Positions 1 through 7,609 of a DNA stretch of 10,708 bases are shown here, piece after piece; positions within the stretch are counted from its first letter, which is position 1; each line of letters opens with the position of its first letter. The stretch lies in assembly GCA_030591745.1 (NCBI GenBank), contig JAUVAM010000052.1, positions 1 to 10,708 on the forward strand. The letters are read 5' to 3'. The notes below the pieces were generated by a model. It had not been told where the DNA came from. It worked only from the letters and a program-made list of their open reading frames with translations, and made no database searches. This DNA is from Deltaproteobacteria bacterium. Its GTDB lineage: Bacteria > Myxococcota > B64-G9. The translations under genes were made by a program, and so were the position numbers.

Positions 1-1
1 C

Positions 2-2230
2 TTCAATTTCGGCCCCACTTTGCTGAACTACCTCGAGGCCAAGGCCCCGGCCACCTATCGCCGCATTCTGGATGCCGATCGCGAAAGCCAAACCGGGCGC
101 GGCTTCGGCAACGCCATGGCCCAGGCCTACAACCACATGATCATGCCCTTGGCCTCGAAGCGAGATCGCCAAAGCCAGGTCCGCTGGGGTTTGACCGACT
201 TTCGCACCCGCTTCGGTCGCATGCCCGAAGGCATGTGGCTGCCCGAGACCGCCGTCAACCAGGCGAGTCTGGACAAACTGGCCGAAAACGGGCTGAAGTT
301 CGTGCTTTTGGCGCCCGGGCAGATCGAGGCCTTCCGGCCTTTGGGCGGCAAGTGGCGAAACGTGGGCGACGGCAGCGTGCCCACCCATCGGGTCTACACC
401 CACCACACCGCCTCCGGCCCCATCTCCGTTTTCGTTTACGACGGGGGGCTTTCCAAGGCCGTGGCCTTCGAGCATCTCTTGCGCAACGCGGGCCTTTTCG
501 CCGACCGGCTGCAAGCGGCGGCGGACGGCGCCCGACCGGACCCGGGGGAAGACCGCCTGGTCTTCGTCTGCACCGACGGCGAAAGCTACGGGCACCATGA
601 GCCCATGGGCGACATGTGTCTGGCTTACCTGGCCAGCCGGGAACTGCCCCGCCGAGACCTCAAGCTGACCAACCCGGCCGCCTTTTTGGCCGCCCACAAG
701 CCACGCCATGAAATCCTCATCAAATCCGGCGAGGGCACGGCCTGGAGCTGCGCCCACGGCGTGGGTCGCTGGGCCCGTGACTGCGGCTGCAGCACCGGCG
801 GGCCGCCCTCCTGGAACCAGGGATGGCGCGAGCCCTTGCGCGGTGCCTTCGACGCCCTGAGAAAAGAAATCGATCCGCTCTATGAGCGCTTGGGGAAAAA
901 ACTCTTCGCCGACCCCTGGGCCGCGCGGGATGACTACGTGCAGATCCTTTTGGGTAAGCCACTCGGTGCCGCCAAGCGCTTTTTCGACCAGCATGCCCTC
1001 GGCGAACTCAGCGACGAAGAACGCTCCCAGGCCTATCGCCTGCTGGAAATGCAGCGCAACGGCATGCTCATGTACACCTCCTGCGCCTGGTTTTTTGCCG
1101 ATCTTTCGGGCATCGAAACGGTGCAGGTCTTGCGCTACTACGCCCGGGCCGTGCAGCTCGCGGCCTTGCTTTCCGATAAGCCCGTGGACACGGTCTCTGA
1201 AAAACTTTTGACCGAGGCCAAAAGCAACCTGCGCATGATGGGCACGGGCACGGAACTCTTGCAGCGCTTTGTGGCACCCAGCATGCTTTCGGCCCGCAAG
1301 GCCGCGGCCCACCAGGCCCTGATCACCCTGATGGAGCCGGGCTCGCCGGTCAAGCGTCTCTATGCTTTCCGGGTGCGCATGCACGACAGTCGACGAGTCG
1401 AACGGGCGGGTCTTTCGGCCTGCGCCTGCCGCGTGAGCGTCCAAGTCGAGCGCACCCGCGAGGGCGGCACCTTCAACGTCGTGGTCTTAGCCGGCAGCAA
1501 GCTCAGGGTGCGCATTTTCGTGCGCGACTACGCAGAGGGTTTGGGCCAACTGGACGCGGGCGATCTTTTGGACGTGGCCGAAAAAGACGGCTTTGCGGCC
1601 GCCTGTGCGGCGGGAGATGCCCTGGCCGACGAAAGCCTGGGGCTCGCCGACATGCTGCATGAGCTCAAGCTCAGCGCCAGCCGCAGCCTTTTGGAACCGG
1701 TGGTCGACGAGATGCGCGACACCTTCGACGCCTTGTTCCGCAAGCACGAAGGCCTCTTGCACACCATGCAGCCCTTCGGGATCAAGCTGCCGCGTTCGCT
1801 CGTGGCGCCCATCGCCTACGGGGCCTCGCGGCGTTTCAACCAACTCATCGAGCGCAACCTCGACGACGGCTGCTTTGAGGCGGCCGAAGATCTCCACCAG
1901 GTCATGAGCGGCCTGGGCCTTCCGCGAGACGCCCGCAAAGCAAGCCGCTTGGCGAGCGATCGCCTGGCCGAGCTCTTAGACGAGGTCCTCGAAAAGCCCG
2001 ACGCCAAGTCGATCGGTCGTTTCGAAAAACTCTTAGAGTCCACGCGAGAGCTCGAACTCGATTTCGACGAGGCCGGCCTGCAAGACCGGGTGATGGACGA
2101 ACTGGACAAGGTCTTAGACGGTCTCCTGCACCCGACCTTGCCGGCCAAACCCCAGGCCGACCTGGCCAAAAGCCTGGTCGAAATGGCCGGCTACTTAAAC
2201 CTGCTCTGGGGGTCAGACACCGACACATGA
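2..2230 (+). CDS. GH57 glycoside hydrolase with C-terminal DUF3536 region (5' partial)
   Basis: The reading frame is open from the window edge (first full codon TTC at 2), so the N-terminus lies upstream; 742 residues are visible. The first residues, FNFGPTLLNYLE, match the GH57 pattern that follows the N-terminal HxP-type motif. The block GMWLPETAVN contains the expected nucleophile Glu (residue 82 counted from the first visible codon, bases 245-247). FVCTDGESYGHHEP contains the expected acid/base Asp (residue 192, bases 575-577). Beyond about residue 245 come TAWSCAHGVGRW, CGCSTGG and YTSCAWFFADLSGIETVQ, which I recognise as typical of DUF3536 proteins. GH57 enzymes act on alpha-glucans (amylase, branching enzyme, glucanotransferase); the substrate of the DUF3536 subgroup is not known to me, and a role in glycogen or starch metabolism is inferred. 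Location cannot be judged without the N-terminus. The last residues, GSDTDT, and the TGA are encoded by the palindromic repeat at 2209-2268. Confidence 0.9.
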   Translation, partial: FNFGPTLLNYLEAKAPATYRRILDADRESQTGRGFGNAMAQAYNHMIMPLASKRDRQSQVRWGLTDFRTRFGRMPEGMWLPETAVNQASLDKLAENGLKFVLLAPGQIEAFRPLGGKWRNVGDGSVPTHRVYTHHTASGPISVFVYDGGLSKAVAFEHLLRNAGLFADRLQAAADGARPDPGEDRLVFVCTDGESYGHHEPMGDMCLAYLASRELPRRDLKLTNPAAFLAAHKPRHEILIKSGEGTAWSCAHGVGRWARDCGCSTGGPPSWNQGWREPLRGAFDALRKEIDPLYERLGKKLFADPWAARDDYVQILLGKPLGAAKRFFDQHALGELSDEERSQAYRLLEMQRNGMLMYTSCAWFFADLSGIETVQVLRYYARAVQLAALLSDKPVDTVSEKLLTEAKSNLRMMGTGTELLQRFVAPSMLSARKAAAHQALITLMEPGSPVKRLYAFRVRMHDSRRVERAGLSACACRVSVQVERTREGGTFNVVVLAGSKLRVRIFVRDYAEGLGQLDAGDLLDVAEKDGFAAACAAGDALADESLGLADMLHELKLSASRSLLEPVVDEMRDTFDALFRKHEGLLHTMQPFGIKLPRSLVAPIAYGASRRFNQLIERNLDDGCFEAAEDLHQVMSGLGLPRDARKASRLASDRLAELLDEVLEKPDAKSIGRFEKLLESTRELELDFDEAGLQDRVMDELDKVLDGLLHPTLPAKPQADLAKSLVEMAGYLNLLWGSDTDT

Positions 2231-2268
2231 CACATAGACCTATGTGTCAAGTGCCGGTGTCTGACCCC
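2209..2268. repeat. 60-bp palindromic repeat, copy 1 (REP-like)
   Basis: Two 28-nt arms (2209-2236 and 2241-2268) flank the loop GACC. The arms pair except at arm positions 15 and 19 (A2223 and A2227 in the left arm). The outer end reads GGGGTCAGACACCG and its complement. The left arm supplies the final codons and stop of the GH57 gene. The right arm ends 30 bp before the ATG of lipoprotein A. The right arm plus the following TGCTTG (2241-2274) is identical to copy 2 (4977-5010). The size and the position at a gene boundary resemble REP-type palindromes moved by RAYT (Y1_Tnp) transposases. That link is inferred: no transposase gene is in the window and I do not see the GTAG foot of classical REPs. 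Confidence 0.92.
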
Positions 2269-2288
2269 TGCTTGACGCGCTTGTCTAC

Positions 2289-2292
2289 GGAG
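2289..2292 (+). promoter_or_regulatory. Shine-Dalgarno site fixing the start of lipoprotein A
   Basis: GGAG lies 6 nt before the ATG at 2299. It supports this start over the in-frame ATG at 2227, which lies inside the palindrome and has no purine-rich site in front of it. Translation from 2299 begins directly with a lipoprotein signal peptide. The paralogues at 5024 and 10363 have the matching leader CGGAGGAAA(C/T)C before ATG. Confidence 0.75.
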
Positions 2293-2298
2293 AAACGT

Positions 2299-4938
2299 AT
2301 GCGTTTTCGGCTCAGCTTGATGTTCTTGGCCTTCGCGTTGATGACGGCAGCCTGCGAGCGCAGTTTTGAATCGCCGCCGCCCCTGCCGCCCCAGGTCGTC
2401 ATCGACCAGGTGATGCCCAACAAGGCCTATGCAGGACAAGTGATCACCCTCGTCGGCCAGGAGTTCGATCCGGAGGCCGCCAAAAACGAAGTTTACTTCG
2501 GCACGGAGTTGGCCGAGGTGGTCGGGACGATTTGGCAAGATCCCGATGGGCCGAATCCCGAAAGTGATCATTTGGCGGTCGTGGTACCCCTGCTTGCCGA
2601 GTCGGGCAGCGTGGATCTGCGTCTGGTCACCGACGCCTCCAGCGACACCCTGACAAAGGGATTTCACTACATCGGCTCGGGGCATCCGAGGGATGAAAAA
2701 CTCGATACGCTGCTCGACACCCGCTACTCACCGATAGCCATGGCGACTTTGCGGGACTTCTTCCTTCCCGTCTATAGCATCCTGGGCACCGACGCCCGAC
2801 TTGTGAGTTTTTCGATAAACAAGGCGATGCGATTGGATCTGGGCACCTGCGACCGACCCCTGGCCCTGGCCATGACCTCGGTCGGACCGGCCAATTTCCC
2901 TGAAATCCAGACCTTTGTCACCACGGTACAGTTGCCGAACGCGAATCATAGCGAAGCCCTCTTTCGGCTGATGCGTTGGCGACTGGAACTGACAAGCCTG
3001 CCAATCGCCTTCGCCTCGCCCGACTGGATTTTCGAAGGCGAGGACTTCTCGCCGGGACGAATTTTCAGCATCCCTCGCCCCGAACCCGTGCCCCCGCTCC
3101 ACGATCTGCTTGTCGCCAGCTCGGACGGACCCTCGGCGCGCCTGATGCGTCCCGCGCCCGGGGCGAACACGGACCCCTATGTCGAGGTGTCCTTCCCAGG
3201 GGAGAGCGAGACCAGTCAACCCCGCATCTTGAAAGACGCCGTCTTTGCGCCGGAGTTGCGCCGAGTCTTTGCCTCCATCTCTGGCAATCCCGGCATCTAT
3301 ACATTTATTGCGCCGGAGAGTATCGAAGACTCGCCACCCATTGGTGCCGACCTTCTGACCCCCACCCTGCTGACCCCCGGCCTGTCCCCCTTCAGTCTGC
3401 TAGCCTGGTGCCCAAGCGAAGGCATTCTCTATGCCCAAGCCATGGGACTCGGACGGATCTTCGAGCTGACCTGGGACAGCTCCGAGGAAGTCCTGAAACA
3501 AACCAACATCATCACCCTGGACGCGGCCCCCTTCGCCATGACCTGCGCCACGGTTAACAGCCCGGACGGCATGGACCCAACCGACCGACTCTACATTGCC
3601 AGCACAAACGGAATCGATGTGCTCTCCACCACAAGCGAGATGATTGCCCTGGAACGAGTCTCCGGTATCCCCTTGCCCGGCAGTCGGGGCGGCCCCCAAA
3701 GTCTTGTCAGCCATAAAACCGATGGCCACATCTGCTTGTCCTTTACCGATGCGGTTGGCGATCGAATCATCAGCTTCGAAGCGGGCAACGAGCTCAACAG
3801 CCTGAAAGAGGACCCCATCGGCAGCATCCTGCCCTCCCTGTCCACCTCCACCGACGAGGCGCGGATATACTACGGCGATATCTTCGCGAACGTCATCCGG
3901 GTCATCGATCGCTTCAGCGGCGTGCTGCAACGGCAGTTCGCCATCGACGGCGCCACGGGCTTCGGCAGCTACAGATTGAGCACCCTGGAGGGACCACAGG
4001 GCGATAAACTCTTCGCGCCCCTGATGATGGAAGACGGCAAGGAGTCGGACAACATCCGCTACGGAAGTCTGGCGGTCTGGAACCTGAACCCGGACGACGA
4101 GGCGGAACAAAACACAGACTCCTGCGGCCAGAGCATGATCGCCGAAGGAGACGCCCCCAACATCATACAACTCGACGAGTTCCTCCATTTGCAGTTGTGC
4201 CGCGACCGGGACAGCACGCGCATGTTCTTCTCTCGACATCATCAGCTCCTGAAGCCCATCGACGGCGACGGACCGATGGAGCCCAAGGAGGATCGCTTCT
4301 GGTACCACGACCTGAACCTGCAAGAAGAGACCTTAGAGCAGGTCTTCGGCGAGGAGCACGACCTGAACATCGACATCGCCGATGCGCGGACCCTGGCGGC
4401 CGTCGACCGCAGGGGCCAAGTCGTGGCCGTGTTGGAGAACCACCCGGACGCAGGGGCCGACTTCCCAAAACGATTGCGCTTCGTCGACATCGATGAACCC
4501 AACCCGACCCTGAGCATCAACATCGACAGCGTTCTTGCGGAAGCCGTGGGGCGCTTGGCCGCCCTGCGCGTTGAGCCCCTGCCCTGGGAGGAAGAAAGCA
4601 AGCCCCTGTACATGGCGCTGCTCTCCGTGCCCGGCCTGGGTCAAGTACAGGTCCTCAGCATTCAGGCTGACGGAATCGTAAGCCGGCAGACCGTGCAGAC
4701 CGGCGGCGCGCCTTATTACATCTTCATCAGCCCCGACGAGCGCAGGGCCTACGTGACACATTGGACGGAGGGCAAGGTCAGCGTCATCGAACTCTGCTGT
4801 GACCGGGAGCCCGATTGCGTCGCCGTCACGCAAACCATCGCCGTGGAACCATGGCCCTACGAAGTCAAATTCAACAACGCCGGCGACACGGCTTATTTGA
4901 CCCACCTGTTCTCCAGCCGTGTGTCGATCATTGAGTAA
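2299..4938 (+). CDS. Lipoprotein A: IPT/TIG domain plus YVTN-type beta-propeller, 879 aa
   Basis: The signal peptide MRFRLSLMFLAFALMTAAC predicts lipidation at Cys19, although Thr at -3 makes the lipobox imperfect. After the cysteine come ERSFESPP and a proline-rich linker. Residues about 33-125 look like an IPT/TIG immunoglobulin-like domain (PNKAYAGQVITLVGQEF, EVYFGT). The rest has beta-propeller character, with blade-like strands such as RLYIASTNGIDVLS and FANVIRVIDRFSG. It closes with two YVTN-like blades (802-879): ISPDERRAYVTH...VSVIE and AYLTH...VSIIE. A CxxxxxC pair (Cys834, Cys840) lies between these blades. The start is fixed by GGAG at 2289. The gene follows the GH57 gene on the same strand after the palindrome and precedes paralogue B. 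It should be an envelope or surface protein, perhaps a binding scaffold; no catalytic motif is visible. The function is unknown. Confidence 0.85.
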   Translation: MRFRLSLMFLAFALMTAACERSFESPPPLPPQVVIDQVMPNKAYAGQVITLVGQEFDPEAAKNEVYFGTELAEVVGTIWQDPDGPNPESDHLAVVVPLLAESGSVDLRLVTDASSDTLTKGFHYIGSGHPRDEKLDTLLDTRYSPIAMATLRDFFLPVYSILGTDARLVSFSINKAMRLDLGTCDRPLALAMTSVGPANFPEIQTFVTTVQLPNANHSEALFRLMRWRLELTSLPIAFASPDWIFEGEDFSPGRIFSIPRPEPVPPLHDLLVASSDGPSARLMRPAPGANTDPYVEVSFPGESETSQPRILKDAVFAPELRRVFASISGNPGIYTFIAPESIEDSPPIGADLLTPTLLTPGLSPFSLLAWCPSEGILYAQAMGLGRIFELTWDSSEEVLKQTNIITLDAAPFAMTCATVNSPDGMDPTDRLYIASTNGIDVLSTTSEMIALERVSGIPLPGSRGGPQSLVSHKTDGHICLSFTDAVGDRIISFEAGNELNSLKEDPIGSILPSLSTSTDEARIYYGDIFANVIRVIDRFSGVLQRQFAIDGATGFGSYRLSTLEGPQGDKLFAPLMMEDGKESDNIRYGSLAVWNLNPDDEAEQNTDSCGQSMIAEGDAPNIIQLDEFLHLQLCRDRDSTRMFFSRHHQLLKPIDGDGPMEPKEDRFWYHDLNLQEETLEQVFGEEHDLNIDIADARTLAAVDRRGQVVAVLENHPDAGADFPKRLRFVDIDEPNPTLSINIDSVLAEAVGRLAALRVEPLPWEEESKPLYMALLSVPGLGQVQVLSIQADGIVSRQTVQTGGAPYYIFISPDERRAYVTHWTEGKVSVIELCCDREPDCVAVTQTIAVEPWPYEVKFNNAGDTAYLTHLFSSRVSIIE

Positions 4939-4944
4939 AGACGC

Positions 4945-5004
4945 GGGGTCAGCCACCGGCACTTGACACATTGGTCTATGTGTCAAGTGCCGGTGTCTGA
5001 CCCC
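4945..5004. repeat. 60-bp palindromic repeat, copy 2 (REP-like)
   Basis: This is the same element as at 2209-2268, starting 6 bp after the stop codon of lipoprotein A and ending 19 bp before the ATG of lipoprotein B. The left arm 4945-4972 pairs with 4977-5004 except at arm position 9 (C4953) and the innermost base, leaving 26 paired bases and the loop TGGTCT. The right arm plus TGCTTG is identical to copy 1, while the left arms differ. The transcript would form a long hairpin ending 9 nt before the Shine-Dalgarno site of B. The hairpin has no U-tract after it, so it is not a canonical intrinsic terminator. Confidence 0.93.
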
Positions 5005-5023
5005 TGCTTGTGCGGAGGAAACC

Positions 5024-7594
5024 ATGCGTTTACGGATCATACTGGGCGTGTTGGCCTGTTCTTTCTTGTTTGCCGCCTGCGAGCGCAGCTTTGACTCGCC
5101 GCCGCCCGTCCCTGTGGTGGAGGGCTTCTCGCCGGCCCATGCTTTCGCCGGCGATTTGATCGACATTTCCGTGAGCAACCCGGGGGTCGCCGGTGAGTTG
5201 GCCGTTTACTTCGGCACGGCCAAGGCTGAGATCCTGTCCTCCGACGCCAGCGGTGCCTGGGTGAAAGTGCCCGTGCTCGAAACCGGCGCCTCCGTGCCCA
5301 TTCAGGTGAGCACCAGCGGCGGGCAGGCCGACTCGGGCGAGAGCCTGTTCGTTTACGACGGCCATGGTCATCCCCTGCGGCAAGTCCTGATCGAAGAACG
5401 CACTTCCAGGGTGAGCCCCACCGTGGTCTTCACCCCGACTCGCTTTTCTTTGGGCTTGTTCGCCTTCCTCAACGCGGACTCTCGACACATCGGCGTGATG
5501 ACGGAAAACAGCGGCCTGCATATGGAAATCGGCATGTGCGGCACACCCATGTCGGCCGCCCTTGGCGTGGCCCCCGACCCTGGCGCGGGCGCACAGTTTT
5601 GGATCGTGGCCTTACAAGAAGCCCTTGAGATGAGCGATTCGGAGCCCACTCAACTGATGCGATTGCATCTGAATTCCGAATCGGTCATCAGCCCCATCCA
5701 GGTCGAGCCTTTGCCCCAGCCAGAGGGGGAAGCCTTCGTCCCCTTCATGGTCCAAAGCCTTTGCGCCAACGCCCTGTGCAACCAGAACCTCATGGCCATC
5801 ACCGATCTCAACGCCCCAAGACTTGCCTTTGCGACGGTCCCGAGCATGAACGAAAGCATCAGCTACGCCCTCAGAAGCATCGACGAAGCCGACTTGCTCT
5901 GCCCGGTCGACTACAGTCGCATTTTGGATATGGCCCAGGACCCGGCCTCGGACGATGTCTTTGCCTTGCCGACCAACAGCCCCGAAATTTGGCGAATCCC
6001 GCTGGGCCTCGGCAGCCCGGAACGCGTCTTTCCCGGAGACGACGCCCCCCTTGTCTGCGCTCGCAGTTTTTCCGCGCTGACCATGGACCCGCGACGCGAA
6101 GGGATTCTCGATCCGCGCACACTTTACGTGACTCAGTTTTCACCCCTGCCCAAGTTGCTCATGCTGCGAGAAGGCATTCTCGGTTGGCAGCAATTGGACG
6201 AGGTGGTCTTAGACGGCCTTCCCTTCGCCGTGACCGGTGGCCGCTTTGACGATGAAGCAGGCATCACCCACGCCAGAATTTACGTCATGACCAGCAACGG
6301 ACTGCGCGCCTTCGACGTGAGCAACGACCAATTGGAGCCCGTGGTCAGCCTGCCCCAGGCTGTCATCATCGGCGGCCCCCAGAGCCTCACCACCGACAGC
6401 AAGTACCGGCCGCTCCTGAGTCAACCGGCGGACACCATCGTCTTCGCCGACACCGCCAGCGACCGCCTCATCACCTGGACGGTCGGTCAGGAGGCCGAGC
6501 TCATTCATCACCTGCCGGTGGGACCCATCATCCCAAGCATGGCGCGCTCGACGACCCGGCCCCTGGATTTCCTCTCGGACGCCTTTTCCAACGGCATTCG
6601 GGTCCTGGATCGGGACAGCGCGGCGCAGGTAGGTCTCTTCGGTATCGACGGCAATCTCACCTTCGGCACCTCTGATCTAACCACCTTGGGCTTAGACAGC
6701 ATGGAGCTCTTGCTGATCCCCAAGATGAACACAAGCGGCGGCCCCGGCATGTTCAAGGGCCTGGTGGTGCACCGGGTGGATGCGGCCGTGGACCTGCCCG
6801 GATGCCAGGCCTCCCTGCGGGACGGACAAGCAGACTTCGCCAACACCCTGCGCCTTTTCGAAAACGCCTCCTTTGATCAGATGATCTACGTCGACAGCCC
6901 CATACCTTACCTGGTCTTCTTGCTCGATTACGACGAGGCCTCCGACACCGAAGGCCCCATTTGGATCCGTGAAGTGAACAAGGCCAGTCCAGACTTCGAC
7001 GCCGAAATCTTCGGGGCCCCCTTCGTGCTGCCGAGATCTACGATACCTCGTGATCTCAAAACCTTCGCCCTGGACCAGACAGGCAGCCTGCTCGGCGCGG
7101 TGGTCCCCGACGAGACAAGCAACGACGACAGCGCTTTCGCACTGGTCCTGCACGACCTGCTAAGCGATCTGTACATGACCATGCCGATGTCGAACCTCTT
7201 GGCCCGCCAGGCCGGGGCCCTGGCGGTCCTTCGCTACGACGGCACGGAAGAAAGCAGCTACGCGGCCTTTTTGTCCATCGACGGCACCGGCGAAATATGG
7301 CAGCTGCGCTTTGATTCCAGCGGCGCCCTGGAAAGTGAAACCGTCCTGAACGTGGGCGGCATGCCCACAAGCCTCAGCCTCAGCCCGGACAGCCGGCGAC
7401 TCTATGCCCCCCACTCGGCGCACAACATGTTGAGCATCATCGACATCGATTGCGACTCGGCCGAGGGCGACTGCCCCAATCTGCAAGCCAACCTGAACGT
7501 AGGCGCCTACCCAAGCCAGGTCATCTTCCGACCCGACGGAGGACAGGCCCTGCTCCTGCACTATTACAACAGCATCCAAACCGTCATCGAGTAA
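5024..7594 (+). CDS. Lipoprotein B: IPT/TIG domain plus YVTN-type beta-propeller, 856 aa
   Basis: A strong GGAGG (5014-5018) lies 5 nt before the ATG. The signal peptide MRLRIILGVLACSFLFAAC gives a predicted lipidated Cys19, with Phe at -3 (non-canonical). It is followed by ERSFDSPPP, nearly the same as in paralogue A. An IPT/TIG-like domain spans about 31-112 (FSPAHAFAGDLIDISV, VYFGT), then GHGHP and a long beta-rich propeller region with RIYVMTSNGLRAFDV, GGPQSL near residue 450, and NGIRVLDRDS. The C-terminus (778-856) has two YVTN-like blades, LSPDSRRLYAPH...LSIID and LLLHYYNSIQTVIE, joined by a linker with Cys810 and Cys817. Probable disulfide formation fits export but is inferred. The gene lies 85 bp downstream of A, with palindrome copy 2 filling most of that gap, and converges on paralogue C. 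The function is unknown; the envelope location rests on the signal peptide. Confidence 0.85.
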   Translation: MRLRIILGVLACSFLFAACERSFDSPPPVPVVEGFSPAHAFAGDLIDISVSNPGVAGELAVYFGTAKAEILSSDASGAWVKVPVLETGASVPIQVSTSGGQADSGESLFVYDGHGHPLRQVLIEERTSRVSPTVVFTPTRFSLGLFAFLNADSRHIGVMTENSGLHMEIGMCGTPMSAALGVAPDPGAGAQFWIVALQEALEMSDSEPTQLMRLHLNSESVISPIQVEPLPQPEGEAFVPFMVQSLCANALCNQNLMAITDLNAPRLAFATVPSMNESISYALRSIDEADLLCPVDYSRILDMAQDPASDDVFALPTNSPEIWRIPLGLGSPERVFPGDDAPLVCARSFSALTMDPRREGILDPRTLYVTQFSPLPKLLMLREGILGWQQLDEVVLDGLPFAVTGGRFDDEAGITHARIYVMTSNGLRAFDVSNDQLEPVVSLPQAVIIGGPQSLTTDSKYRPLLSQPADTIVFADTASDRLITWTVGQEAELIHHLPVGPIIPSMARSTTRPLDFLSDAFSNGIRVLDRDSAAQVGLFGIDGNLTFGTSDLTTLGLDSMELLLIPKMNTSGGPGMFKGLVVHRVDAAVDLPGCQASLRDGQADFANTLRLFENASFDQMIYVDSPIPYLVFLLDYDEASDTEGPIWIREVNKASPDFDAEIFGAPFVLPRSTIPRDLKTFALDQTGSLLGAVVPDETSNDDSAFALVLHDLLSDLYMTMPMSNLLARQAGALAVLRYDGTEESSYAAFLSIDGTGEIWQLRFDSSGALESETVLNVGGMPTSLSLSPDSRRLYAPHSAHNMLSIIDIDCDSAEGDCPNLQANLNVGAYPSQVIFRPDGGQALLLHYYNSIQTVIE

Positions 7595-7609
7595 AAGCGG
7601 TTTTTACTC
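7589..7609. terminator. Possible bidirectional hairpin at convergent gene ends
   Basis: GAGTAAAA (7589-7596) and TTTTACTC (7602-7609) form a perfect 8-bp inverted repeat around GCGGT. The stem contains the stop codons of both convergent genes B and C, and pairing can extend by two bases past one mismatch. It could end transcription in both directions. However, the stem is AT-rich and the T-run is inside the stem instead of after it, so this is a weak call. Part of the symmetry follows simply from both proteins ending in Glu-stop. Confidence 0.35.

Noticed and set aside
20..22. TTG as the start of the GH57 protein.
   Set aside because: The frame continues upstream to the window edge and encodes conserved family residues (FNFGPT) before it, so the codon is an internal Leu.
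2227..2298. In-frame ATG at 2227 that would extend lipoprotein A by 24 residues and overlap the GH57 stop as ATGA.
   Set aside because: The extension is encoded by the palindrome and its flank, has no Shine-Dalgarno site, and would bury the lipoprotein signal peptide. The ATG at 2299 has GGAG and matches the paralogues' starts.
3400..4323. A 307-codon open frame antisense to lipoprotein A.
   Set aside because: It lies wholly within a well-supported gene, has no recognisable domain, and is the kind of frame GC-rich codon bias produces.
4963..4968. TTGACA inside repeat copy 2 as a promoter -35 box for lipoprotein B.
   Set aside because: It belongs to the palindrome arm, no -10-like hexamer lies 16-18 nt downstream, and the corresponding left arm of copy 1 has lost the sequence (ATGACA).
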